32,664 bases of DNA, taken from the NCBI GenBank assembly GCA_012274225.1, contig JAAOZX010000016.1, positions 1 to 32,664 on the forward strand, written 5' to 3'. A program made the position numbers and the translations under genes. Shown in pieces: positions 13,458-21,453 of the stretch (the first letter of the stretch is position 1; each line of letters starts with the position of its first letter). The notes under the pieces are model-generated. The model was not told where the DNA came from. It did not search any database and saw only the letters and a list, made by a program, of their open reading frames with translations. Source of the DNA: Comamonadaceae bacterium. GTDB taxonomy: Bacteria > Pseudomonadota > Gammaproteobacteria > Burkholderiales > Burkholderiaceae_C.

Positions 13458-13979
13458 ATGTCTACCCATACCACCACCACCCCGAACACGCCGTTCTCGC
13501 TGAAGGACTTTTTGTCCAGCTTCATGCTGATCGAATTGTTCAAGGGACTGGCCGTCACCGGCAAGTACGCCTTCAGCCGCAAGATCACGGTGCAGTTCCC
13601 GGAAGAAAAGACGCCGCTGTCGCCGCGATTTCGCGGCCTCCATGCGCTGCGCCGCTACGAAAACGGCGAGGAGCGCTGCATCGCCTGCAAGCTGTGCGAG
13701 GCCGTCTGCCCGGCCCTGGCGATCACCATCGAGTCGGACCAGCGCGCCGACGGCACCCGCCGCACGACCCGCTACGACATCGACCTGAACAAGTGCATCT
13801 TCTGCGGCTTCTGCGAGGAAAGCTGCCCGGTCGACTCGATTGTCGAGACCCACATCCTGGAATACCACGGCGAAAAGCCCGGCGACCTGTATTTCACCAA
13901 GGACATGCTGCTGGCCGTGGGCGACCGCTACGAGGCCGAGATCGCCGCCAACAAGGCCGCGGACGCCAGGTACCGCTGA
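13458..13979 (+). CDS. nuoI: NADH-quinone oxidoreductase subunit I
   Basis: This is the ferredoxin-like subunit with two [4Fe-4S] clusters (N6a, N6b) that passes electrons to NuoB. The 173 residues contain two CxxCxxCxxxCP motifs: Cys74/77/80/84 ([12 protein letters not shown]) and Cys113/116/119/123 ([12 protein letters not shown]). GGAGAAG lies nine bases before the ATG. The N-terminal threonine-rich segment before SLKDFLSSF is variable in this family. It lies between nuoH and nuoJ. Confidence 0.98.
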   Translation: MSTHTTTTPNTPFSLKDFLSSFMLIELFKGLAVTGKYAFSRKITVQFPEEKTPLSPRFRGLHALRRYENGEERCIACKLCEAVCPALAITIESDQRADGTRRTTRYDIDLNKCIFCGFCEESCPVDSIVETHILEYHGEKPGDLYFTKDMLLAVGDRYEAEIAANKAADARYR

Positions 13980-14012
13980 AGAAAACGCCGAGCCCAGAAC
14001 AACGGAACCACC

Positions 14013-14660
14013 ATGGATATCAGAACCGGCTTCTTCTACCTGTTCTCAGCGCTGCTGCTGTTTGCATCTTTCCGCGTGATCACCGCGCGCAACCCCGTGT
14101 TCGCGGCGCTGTTCCTGGTGCTGGCCTTCTTCCAGGCCGCGGCGATCTGGCTGCTGCTGCGGGCCGAGTTCCTGGCAATCACGCTGGTGCTGGTCTACGT
14201 CGGCGCCGTGATGGTGTTGTTCCTGTTCGTGGTGATGATGCTGGACATCGACGTCGACAGCCTGCGCGCCGGCTTCTGGAAGCATTTCCCGCTGGCGGCG
14301 AGCGTCGGCGTGCTGATCGCGCTGGAGATGGCGGCGGTGCTGATGGGGGGCTTTCGCATGGGCGAGGAGCCCGGCGCGGTGCCGGTCGCGGCGCAGGGTG
14401 CCGTGCAATTCTCCAACACCCGCGAACTGGGCAAGCTGCTGTACAGCCAGTACCTGTACCCGCTGGAAGTGGCGGCGGTGATCCTGCTGGTGGGCATCAT
14501 CGCGGCCATCGCGCTGACGCTGCGCCAGCGCAAGGACAGCAAGTACACCGACCCGTCGCAGCAGGTGCGCGTGCACGCACGGGATCGCAAGAACCTGATC
14601 AAGATGCCGCCCACCACGGTGGCAACGCCCCGCGCGGGCGCCGCGGAGACCAAGGCATGA
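14013..14660 (+). CDS. nuoJ: NADH-quinone oxidoreductase subunit J
   Basis: NuoJ is a membrane subunit (ND6 equivalent) of complex I. The 215 residues have five predicted membrane helices; the conserved glycine-containing helix [21 protein letters not shown], which has the pi-bulge in known structures, is at about 57-78. A polar tail after about 175 extends beyond the last helix. The stop overlaps nuoK (ATGA). The ribosome binding site is short (GGAA). Confidence 0.96.
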   Translation: MDIRTGFFYLFSALLLFASFRVITARNPVFAALFLVLAFFQAAAIWLLLRAEFLAITLVLVYVGAVMVLFLFVVMMLDIDVDSLRAGFWKHFPLAASVGVLIALEMAAVLMGGFRMGEEPGAVPVAAQGAVQFSNTRELGKLLYSQYLYPLEVAAVILLVGIIAAIALTLRQRKDSKYTDPSQQVRVHARDRKNLIKMPPTTVATPRAGAAETKA

Positions 14661-14965
14661 CGCTCACCCTCGGACATTTCCTGGCGCTGGGCGCCATGCT
14701 GTTCAGCCTCTCGGTGATCGGCATCTTCCTGAACCGGCGCAACCTGATCGTGCTGCTGATGGCGATCGAGCTGATGCTGCTGGCCGTCAACATGAACTTC
14801 GTCGCGTTCTCCTATTACCTGGGCGACATGCACGGCCAGATCTTCGTGTTCTTCATCCTGACGGTGGCGGCCGCGGAGTCGGCTATCGGCCTGGCCATCC
14901 TGGTGCTGCTGTTCCGCAACAAGTCCAACCTCCTGGTCGACGAACTCAACACCCTCAAGGGCTGA
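14657..14965 (+). CDS. nuoK: NADH-quinone oxidoreductase subunit K
   Basis: NuoK is a small three-helix membrane subunit (ND4L equivalent) in the proton path. The start at the ATGA overlap gives 102 residues, the normal length; the track's start at 13694 runs through nuoI and nuoJ in another frame. The membrane glutamates Glu38 (MAIELML) and Glu74 (AAAESAIGL), essential in E. coli, are present. Confidence 0.97.
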   Translation: MTLTLGHFLALGAMLFSLSVIGIFLNRRNLIVLLMAIELMLLAVNMNFVAFSYYLGDMHGQIFVFFILTVAAAESAIGLAILVLLFRNKSNLLVDELNTLKG

Positions 14966-14975
14966 GCACAACAAC

Positions 14976-17015
14976 ATGAGTCAAACGCTCAACACCACCA
15001 CCCTGCTCATCGTCCCGCTGGCCCCGCTGGCGGCTTCGGTCCTGGTCGGCGTCTTCGGCACCACCTTCGGCGGCAACCTGATCGGGCGGCGGCTGTCGCA
15101 CACCCTGTGCGTGCTGGGCGTGTTGGTGGCGTTCGTGCTCTCGGCCATGACGCTCAAGAGCGTGGCGATGGACGGCGCGCGGCTCAACGAGACCATCTAC
15201 CAGTGGATGGTGGTGGGCTCGCTCAAGATGGAAGTGGGCTTCCTGATCGACGGCCTCACGGCCATGATGATGTGCGTGGTGACCTTCGTGTCGCTGATGG
15301 TGCACATCTACACCATCGGCTACATGGAAGAGGACGAGGGCTACAACCGCTTCTTCTCCTACATCTCGCTGTTCACCTTTTCGATGCTGATGCTGGTGAT
15401 GAGCAACAACTTCCTGCAGCTGTTCTTCGGCTGGGAAGCGGTGGGCCTGGTCTCGTACCTGCTGATCGGCTTCTGGTACACCCGCCCGACGGCGATCTTC
15501 GCGAACCTGAAGGCCTTCATGGTCAACCGGGTCGGCGACTTCGGCTTCATCCTGGGCATCGGCCTGATCGTGGCCTACGCCGGCACGCTGAGCTACGCCG
15601 ATGCCTTCGGCGCCGCCGGCTCGCTGGCCAAGCTCACCATGCCGGGCAGCAGCTGGCAATTGATCACCGTGATCTGCATCTGCCTGTTCATCGGCGCCAT
15701 GGGTAAGAGCGCGCAGTTCCCGCTGCACGTCTGGCTGCCCGATTCGATGGAAGGCCCGACACCGATCTCCGCGCTGATCCACGCGGCGACCATGGTGACG
15801 GCCGGCATCTTCATGGTGGCGCGCATGTCGCCGCTGTTCGAGCTGAGCGACGTCGCGCTGTCCTTCGTCATGACCATCGGCGCGATCACGGCCCTGTTCA
15901 TGGGCTTCCTGGGCATCATCCAGAACGACATCAAGCGGGTGGTGGCGTACTCCACCCTGTCGCAATTGGGATACATGACCGTGGCATTGGGTGCCTCGGC
16001 GTATTCCGTGGCCGTGTTCCACCTGATGACGCACGCCTTCTTCAAGGCCCTGCTGTTCCTGGCGGCCGGCTCGGTGATCATGGGCGTGCATCACAACCAG
16101 GACATCCGCTGGATGGGGGGCCTGCGCAAATACATGCCCATCACCTGGATCACCGCGCTGCTGGGGTCGCTGGCCCTGATCGGCACGCCGTTCTTCGCCG
16201 GCTTCTATTCCAAGGACAGCATCATCGAGGCGGTGCACTTCAGCCACATCCCGGGTTCGGAATTCGCCCATTTCGCGGTGCTGGCCGGTGTGTTCGTCAC
16301 CGCCTTCTACTCGTTCCGGATGTACTTCCTGGTGTTCCACGGCAAGGAGCGATTCGACCAGAACCCGGATGCGCACCACGCGCATCCCGCCGACGAGGAA
16401 CCCGATCCGCATGCCCATCACGACGACCATCACAAGCCGCACGAGTCGCCCTGGGTGGTGACGGTGCCGCTGGTGCTGCTGGCCATTCCCTCGGTCGTGA
16501 TCGGCTACCTCACCATCGGTCCGATGCTGTTCAGCGACCTGCTCAAGGACTCGATCATTGTCGACAACGACAAGCACCAGGCCATGGCCGCCCTGGGGGA
16601 AGAATTCCACGGCGCGGTGCAAATGGCGCTGCACGGTTTCACCGCGCTGCCGTTCTGGCTGGCGCTGGCCGGCGTGGTCTCGGCCTGGTACATGTACCTG
16701 GTGAACCCGGCGCTGCCGGCGGCGATCAAGCGCCGGGCCATGCCGCTGTACACCCTGCTCGAGAACAAGTACTACATGGACTGGTTCAACGAGAACGTCA
16801 TTGCCCGGGGCGCCCGCGGACTGGGCCGCAGCCTGTGGCATGGCGGGGACGAGGCGGTGATCGATGGCGCGATGGTCAACGGCAGCGCGCGCGGTGTGGC
16901 CTGGATTGCGGGGGTAGTGCGGTGGTTCCAGACCGGCTACATCTACCACTACGCGTTCGCGATGATCGTCGGCGTGTTCGTGCTGATGACGTGGTTCGTT
17001 TGGTTGAGCAGATAG
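14976..17015 (+). CDS. nuoL: NADH-quinone oxidoreductase subunit L
   Basis: NuoL is the distal antiporter-like proton-pumping subunit (ND5 equivalent), with the long lateral helix at its C-terminus. The 679 residues are strongly hydrophobic and include the antiporter signature QLFFGWEAVGLVSYLLIGFW, the lysine-bearing GAMGKSAQFPLHVWLPDSMEGPTPISALIHAATMV region and DIKRVVAYSTLSQLGYM. A histidine-rich, acidic loop at about 466-490 separates the core from the C-terminal helices. The ribosome binding site is weak. It is separated from nuoM by 61 bases. Confidence 0.97.
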   Translation: MSQTLNTTTLLIVPLAPLAASVLVGVFGTTFGGNLIGRRLSHTLCVLGVLVAFVLSAMTLKSVAMDGARLNETIYQWMVVGSLKMEVGFLIDGLTAMMMCVVTFVSLMVHIYTIGYMEEDEGYNRFFSYISLFTFSMLMLVMSNNFLQLFFGWEAVGLVSYLLIGFWYTRPTAIFANLKAFMVNRVGDFGFILGIGLIVAYAGTLSYADAFGAAGSLAKLTMPGSSWQLITVICICLFIGAMGKSAQFPLHVWLPDSMEGPTPISALIHAATMVTAGIFMVARMSPLFELSDVALSFVMTIGAITALFMGFLGIIQNDIKRVVAYSTLSQLGYMTVALGASAYSVAVFHLMTHAFFKALLFLAAGSVIMGVHHNQDIRWMGGLRKYMPITWITALLGSLALIGTPFFAGFYSKDSIIEAVHFSHIPGSEFAHFAVLAGVFVTAFYSFRMYFLVFHGKERFDQNPDAHHAHPADEEPDPHAHHDDHHKPHESPWVVTVPLVLLAIPSVVIGYLTIGPMLFSDLLKDSIIVDNDKHQAMAALGEEFHGAVQMALHGFTALPFWLALAGVVSAWYMYLVNPALPAAIKRRAMPLYTLLENKYYMDWFNENVIARGARGLGRSLWHGGDEAVIDGAMVNGSARGVAWIAGVVRWFQTGYIYHYAFAMIVGVFVLMTWFVWLSR

Positions 17016-17076
17016 ATTCCACTGGGTAGCCGGTGTCAGCCCGGTGCCCGACTAAAAGAAACGACGGAAGAACAAA

Positions 17077-18549
17077 ATGGGTTTCTTGAGCCTCGCCATC
17101 TGGACGCCGATCTTTTTCGGCGTTGTGCTGCTGGCCCTGGGACGCGACGACCAGGCGCGTACGGTGCGCTGGATCGCGTTGATCGGCGCGCTCGCGGGCC
17201 TGGCGGTGACGCTGCCTCTGTACGGGGCCTTCGACACCACCACCTCGGCGATGCAGTTCGTCGAGAAGGCCCCCTGGATCGCCCAGTTCAAGATCAACTA
17301 CCACCTCGGCATCGACGGCATCTCGTTCTGGTTCGTGCTGCTCACCGCCTTCATCAACGTGGTGGTCATCATCGCCAGCTGGGAATCGATCACCGAGCGC
17401 GTCAACCAGTACATGGCCGCGTTCCTGATCCTGTCGGGACTGATGATCGGCGTGTTCTGCGCGCTCGACGGCATCCTCTTCTACACCTTCTTCGAGGCCA
17501 CGCTGATCCCGATGTACCTGATCATCGGCGTCTGGGGCGGCCCCAACAAGATCTACGCGGCCTTCAAGTTCTTCCTGTACACGCTGCTGGGGTCGCTGTT
17601 GATGCTGATCGCGCTGCTGTTCCTGTACACCAAGTCCGGCGGCAGTTTCGACATCCTCACCTGGCACAAACTGCCGCTGACCATCTCGGCGCAGACGCTG
17701 CTCTTCTTCGCCTTCTTCGCGGCCTTCGCGGTGAAGGTGCCGATGTGGCCGGTGCACACCTGGCTGCCCGACGTGCACGTCGAGGCGCCCACGGGCGGTT
17801 CGGCGGTGCTGGCCGCCATCATGCTGAAGCTGGGGGCCTACGGTTTCCTGCGCTTCTCGTTGCCGATCACGCCGGACGCGTCGCACAAATGGGCCTGGCT
17901 GATGATCGGGCTGTCGCTGATCGCCGTCATCTACGTGGGCCTGGTCGCGATGGTGCAGCAGGACATGAAGAAGCTGGTGGCCTATTCATCGGTGGCGCAC
18001 ATGGGCTTCGTCACCCTGGGCTTTTTCATCTTCACCGACATCGGCATGGCCGGCGGCATCGTCCAGATGATCGCGCACGGCTTCGTTTCGGCTGCCATGT
18101 TCCTGTGCATCGGCGTGCTCTACGACCGCATGCATTCGCGCCAGATCGCGGCCTACGGCGGGGTGGTGAACACCATGCCCAATTTCACGGCCTTCGCGAT
18201 GCTGTTCGCGATGGCCAACTGCGGGCTGCCGGCGACGGCCGGGTTCGTCGGCGAGTGGATGGTGATCCTGGGGGCCGTGAAGGCCGACTTCTGGCTCGGG
18301 CTGGCGGCCGCCTCCGCGCTGATCTGGGGCGCGGCGTATACCTTGTGGATGTTCAAGCGGGTGTACCTCGGGCCGGTGGCGAATGATCACGTGCGAAAAC
18401 TCGTGGACATCAACAGCCGCGAATTCCTGATGCTCGGGCTGCTGGCGATCGCGGTACTCAGCATGGGCCTGTATCCCAAGCCGTTCACCGACATCATGAA
18501 CGTCTCCGTGGCGGATCTCCTCAAGCACGTCGCCGTGCCCAAACTGTGA
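17077..18549 (+). CDS. nuoM: NADH-quinone oxidoreductase subunit M
   Basis: NuoM is an antiporter-like proton-pumping membrane subunit (ND4 equivalent). The 490 residues form about 14 membrane helices, with FEATLIPMYLIIGVWGG (the glutamate of the proton path), KVPMWPVHTWLPDVHVEAPT and KKLVAYSSVAHMGFV as clear markers. GGAAG is six bases before the ATG. The 61-base spacer from nuoL contains only a weak GGG/CCC inverted repeat. The spacer to nuoN carries a double hairpin and a short open frame. Confidence 0.97.
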   Translation: MGFLSLAIWTPIFFGVVLLALGRDDQARTVRWIALIGALAGLAVTLPLYGAFDTTTSAMQFVEKAPWIAQFKINYHLGIDGISFWFVLLTAFINVVVIIASWESITERVNQYMAAFLILSGLMIGVFCALDGILFYTFFEATLIPMYLIIGVWGGPNKIYAAFKFFLYTLLGSLLMLIALLFLYTKSGGSFDILTWHKLPLTISAQTLLFFAFFAAFAVKVPMWPVHTWLPDVHVEAPTGGSAVLAAIMLKLGAYGFLRFSLPITPDASHKWAWLMIGLSLIAVIYVGLVAMVQQDMKKLVAYSSVAHMGFVTLGFFIFTDIGMAGGIVQMIAHGFVSAAMFLCIGVLYDRMHSRQIAAYGGVVNTMPNFTAFAMLFAMANCGLPATAGFVGEWMVILGAVKADFWLGLAAASALIWGAAYTLWMFKRVYLGPVANDHVRKLVDINSREFLMLGLLAIAVLSMGLYPKPFTDIMNVSVADLLKHVAVPKL

Positions 18550-18562
18550 TCGGGCAGGAACC

Positions 18563-18649
18563 ATGAGCCCGCACGTTCACATTCGCTCTCTGCCCCCCGA
18601 GGGGGCGCTTGCCTCCCTAGAGGCGGCTCGTCGGAAGACAACAAAATGA
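18563..18649 (+). CDS. Possible 28-residue leader peptide before nuoN
   Basis: An ATG three bases after AGGAA opens a frame of 28 codons ([20 protein letters not shown]...) that passes without interruption through the double-hairpin repeat and ends in TGA overlapping the nuoN ATG (ATGA). nuoN also has its own GGAAG. The arrangement matches translational coupling at the other nuo junctions, so the frame may be read to melt the hairpins. The frame may equally be chance: the peptide is dictated by the repeat, and I recognise no family. Confidence 0.3.
   Translation: MSPHVHIRSLPPEGALASLEAARRKTTK
18592..18624 (+). repeat. Double-hairpin intergenic repeat in nuoM-nuoN spacer
   Basis: Two adjacent palindromes, GCCCCC-CGA-GGGGGC (18592-18606) and GCCTC-CCTA-GAGGC (18611-18624), sit in the spacer. 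From memory, similar paired GC hairpins are scattered between genes in Comamonadaceae, but no second copy is in this window to prove it. Neither hairpin is followed by a T tract, so simple termination is unlikely. Confidence 0.6.
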
Positions 18650-20133
18650 TCGACAAACTCAGCTGGATGACGGTGTACCCCGAACTGGTGCTGCTGGTGA
18701 TGGCGTGCGCCATCGCCATGATCGACCTGTTCGTCACCACCCCGCGCCGCACCGTGACCTACGTGCTCACGCTCCTCACCCTCGGCGTGGTGGCCGTGAT
18801 GCAGGGTTTGTACGCGGCGGGAGACAACACCATCTACGGCTTCGGCAACATGGTGGTCAGCGACCCCATGGGCAACTGGCTCAAGTGCTTCGCCACCGTG
18901 GCGATGATGGTCTGCCTGGTGTACGGGCGGCCCTACGCGGCCGACCGCGACATGTTGCGCGGCGGCGAACTGTTCACGCTGGCCATGTTCTCGCTGCTGG
19001 GCATCTTCGTGATGATCTCGGGCAGCAACTTCCTGGTCATCTACCTCGGGCTGGAACTGCTGACGCTGTGCAGCTACGCCCTGGTCGCCTTGCGCCGCGA
19101 TCACGCCACCTCCACCGAAGCGGCGATGAAGTACTTCGTGCTGGGCGCCATGGCCAGCGGCTTCCTGCTCTATGGCCTGTCGATGCTCTACGGCGCCACC
19201 GGTTCGCTGGACATCGGTACCGTGTTCAAGGTCGTCAACTCCAAGCAGGTGAACCACCAGGTGCTGGTGTTCGGGCTGGTCTTCATCGTCTCCGGCCTGG
19301 CTTTCAAGCTCGGCGCCGTGCCTTTCCACATGTGGATCCCCGACGTCTACCAGGGCGCGCCCACCGCCGTCACGGTGATGATCGGCAGCGCGCCCGAGCT
19401 GGCGGCGTTCGCCATCGCGATCCGGCTGCTGGTCGAGGGCCTGCTGCCCCTGGCGATCGACTGGCAGCAGATGCTGGCGATCATGGCCATCGGTTCGCTG
19501 CTGGTGGGCAACCTTGCCGCCATCGCGCAGACCAACCTGAAGCGCATGCTGGCCTATTCGACCATCGCCCAGATGGGTTTCGTGCTGCTGGGCCTGATGT
19601 CGGGCGTCGTCAATGGCAACACGCTGTCGGCGGCCAACTCCTACAGCGCGGCCATGTTCTACATCATCTCGTACGTCCTGACGACGTTGGCGACCTTCGG
19701 CATCATCCTGCTGCTGGCGCGTGAGGGTTTCGAGAGCGAGGAAATTTCCGATCTCGCCGGCCTGAACCAGCGCAGCCCGCTTTACGCCGGCGTGATGGCC
19801 GTCTGCCTGTTCTCGCTGGCGGGCATTCCGCCACTGGTGGGCTTCTACGCCAAGCTGGCGGTGCTTCAGGCGCTGCTCGCTTCCGGCCAGGCGGCCTATA
19901 TCTGGATGGCGGTGTTCGCGGTGGTGATGTCGCTGATCGGCTCGTTCTACTATCTGCGGGTGGTGAAGGTGATGTATTTCGACGAGCCCATTACCGCGAC
20001 ATCCGTGTCTGCGGGCGCGGACGTGCGGTTCGTGCTGTCGCTCAACGGCGCGCTGGTGCTGATCCTGGGCATCCTGCCGGGCGGCCTGATGACGCTCTGC
20101 TCGCAGGCGATCATCAAGACCCTGAACACCTGA
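18646..20133 (+). CDS. nuoN: NADH-quinone oxidoreductase subunit N
   Basis: NuoN is the third antiporter-like membrane subunit (ND2 equivalent) of complex I and the last gene of the cluster. The 495 residues include [20 protein letters not shown], the membrane stretch [24 protein letters not shown] and [25 protein letters not shown] lies eight bases before the ATG. A strong terminator follows 31 bases after the stop, so the nuo transcript ends here. Confidence 0.97.
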   Translation: MIDKLSWMTVYPELVLLVMACAIAMIDLFVTTPRRTVTYVLTLLTLGVVAVMQGLYAAGDNTIYGFGNMVVSDPMGNWLKCFATVAMMVCLVYGRPYAADRDMLRGGELFTLAMFSLLGIFVMISGSNFLVIYLGLELLTLCSYALVALRRDHATSTEAAMKYFVLGAMASGFLLYGLSMLYGATGSLDIGTVFKVVNSKQVNHQVLVFGLVFIVSGLAFKLGAVPFHMWIPDVYQGAPTAVTVMIGSAPELAAFAIAIRLLVEGLLPLAIDWQQMLAIMAIGSLLVGNLAAIAQTNLKRMLAYSTIAQMGFVLLGLMSGVVNGNTLSAANSYSAAMFYIISYVLTTLATFGIILLLAREGFESEEISDLAGLNQRSPLYAGVMAVCLFSLAGIPPLVGFYAKLAVLQALLASGQAAYIWMAVFAVVMSLIGSFYYLRVVKVMYFDEPITATSVSAGADVRFVLSLNGALVLILGILPGGLMTLCSQAIIKTLNT

Positions 20134-20164
20134 GGCCGCGGGCTGCGGACTGCGGTGGCAAGGC

Positions 20165-20196
20165 AAGGCGCCCGGCAACGGGCGCCTTTGCTTTTT
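20165..20196 (+). terminator. nuo operon terminator
   Basis: A perfect ten-pair stem, AAGGCGCCCG and CGGGCGCCTT, closes a GCAA tetraloop (GNRA type); two further pairs beyond a bulged T extend it, and TTTTT follows. This is a textbook rho-independent terminator. Confidence 0.93.
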
Positions 20197-20264
20197 GGGG
20201 CGGCCGGCATCAGGCATCATGGCGCCATGTCCCATTTCACTGCCCGGCCGGGCCCCCACCTGCC

Positions 20265-20837
20265 ATGTCCGACGACCGCCACCTGATCGAAAGCAAGACC
20301 GGCAGCCTCGAACTGCTCAAGGGGCGGTTCCTGCACGTCTTCCGCGACACGGTGCGGTTGCCGGACGGCAGGGACACGACGCGCGAATTCATCGTGCACC
20401 CGGGCGCCGTGATGATGATCGCCCTGCTCGATGACGGCCGACTGGTGCTGGAGCGGCAGTTCCGCTATCCGATGGGGCGCGTGATGATCGAGTTTCCGGC
20501 CGGCAAGATCGATCCCGGGGAAGAGCCGCTCGAGTGCGCGAAACGCGAGCTGCTGGAAGAAACCGGCTACAGTGCCCGCGAATGGGCCCGCGCCGGGGTG
20601 CTGCATCCGGTGATCTCCTATTCGACCGAATTCATCGAGATCTGGTTCGCGCGCGGCCTGACCCTGCAGGAGCGCAAGCTCGACCAGGGCGAGTTCATCG
20701 AGGTCATGCTGGCCACGCCCGCCGAGCTGCTGGAATGGTGCGGTGACGGGCGGGTTACCGACGCCAAGACCATCATCGGCAGTTTCTGGCTGCAGAACCT
20801 GCGATCGGGCACTTGGAAACTGGACTGGAACCCATAA
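20265..20837 (+). CDS. Nudix hydrolase, probable ADP-ribose pyrophosphatase
   Basis: This is a cytoplasmic hydrolase of nucleoside diphosphates linked to another group; the overall layout resembles NudF-type enzymes that split ADP-ribose into AMP and ribose 5-phosphate. The complete Nudix box, G-x5-E-x7-REL-x-EETG, occupies residues 80-102 (PAGKIDPGEEP then RELLEETGY). The 190-residue length and the preceding QFRYPMGRVMIEFPAG fit the ADP-ribose subgroup, but substrate choice is not proven. No clear ribosome binding site precedes the ATG. It is followed nine bases later by the DUF1178 gene and probably cotranscribed with it. Confidence 0.9.
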   Translation: MSDDRHLIESKTGSLELLKGRFLHVFRDTVRLPDGRDTTREFIVHPGAVMMIALLDDGRLVLERQFRYPMGRVMIEFPAGKIDPGEEPLECAKRELLEETGYSAREWARAGVLHPVISYSTEFIEIWFARGLTLQERKLDQGEFIEVMLATPAELLEWCGDGRVTDAKTIIGSFWLQNLRSGTWKLDWNP

Positions 20838-20846
20838 ACTAAGGCT

Positions 20847-21287
20847 ATGAGAGTCCTCAACCTCCAGTGTTCGCGCGAGCACAGCTTCGAGGGCTGGTTT
20901 TCGTCCGAGGACGATTTTCAGGCCCAGCTCGCGCGCGGGCTGGTCGAATGCCCGCTGTGCGAGGACCGGGACATCCGCAAGATGCTGAGCGCGCCACACC
21001 TGAACCTGGGCGCGTCCGATCCCGGTGCAGCGCGCCGCGAGGTGATGACCAGCCCCGGGGCCGGCCTGCAGGCGGCCTGGATGAAGGCGGTGCGCGAAGT
21101 CATGGCCAACACCGAGGACGTGGGCGAGCGCTTCCCCGAGGAAGCCCGGCGCATCCACTACGGCGAAACCGAGAGCCGCGGCATCCGCGGCCAGGCGACA
21201 GCGAAAGAGACCGAGGCGCTGCTCGAGGAAGGCATCAGCGTGATGCCCTTGCCGATCCCGAAGGCTCTCAAAGAGCCCCTGCAGTAG
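20847..21287 (+). CDS. DUF1178 family protein, putative zinc-binding
   Basis: This is a conserved proteobacterial family of unknown function. The 146 residues start with a probable metal site, Cys8 and His12 (CSREH) with Cys35 and Cys38 (CPLC), resembling a small zinc ribbon, then become largely helical and acidic (EDVGERFPEEARRIHYGE). AAGG lies just before the ATG. The close spacing after the Nudix gene suggests a shared transcript. It converges with the ABC exporter gene across a palindromic element. Confidence 0.85.
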   Translation: MRVLNLQCSREHSFEGWFSSEDDFQAQLARGLVECPLCEDRDIRKMLSAPHLNLGASDPGAARREVMTSPGAGLQAAWMKAVREVMANTEDVGERFPEEARRIHYGETESRGIRGQATAKETEALLEEGISVMPLPIPKALKEPLQ

Positions 21288-21307
21288 TACCCAGTTCCAA
21301 ACCGGAC

Positions 21308-21431
21308 AACCGGACGCAGAAGACGCAAAAGAACGCAAAAGACGCAGAAGAGACAGGAAATCATCAAATCCATTTTTGATTTTTTCTGGATTTTTTTGCG
21401 CTTTTTGCGTACTTCTGCGTCTTCTGCGTCC
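21308..21431 (+). repeat. GACGCA-type long palindrome, copy 1
   Basis: The left arm (21312-21340, GGACGCAGAAGACGCAAAAG...) is the imperfect reverse complement of the right arm (about 21392-21431, ...CTTCTGCGTCTTCTGCGTCC). Each arm is itself made of 9-10 base units GACGCARAA. Inside, AAATCCA (21366) pairs with TGGATTT (21387) around a T-rich loop, and TTTT follows, so it may end plus-strand transcripts. Just before the left arm AACCGGAC is doubled in tandem. The element fills the gap between convergent genes. A second copy lies at 32533-32659. Confidence 0.85.
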
Positions 21432-21453
21432 TGACTTTCTGCCTTGGCTATTC

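Noticed and set aside
14955-16949. 664-residue His/Gln-rich minus-strand frame over nuoL
   Set aside because: Composition is the reverse complement of membrane-protein codons; nuoL on the plus strand is certain.
18577-20259. 560-residue minus-strand frame over nuoN
   Set aside because: Same antisense artefact; it would also cross the nuo terminator and the double hairpin.
21312-21350. GACGCARAA tandem units as a CRISPR array
   Set aside because: Units are 9-10 bases, adjacent without spacers, and mirrored in an inverted arm; no cas genes are present.
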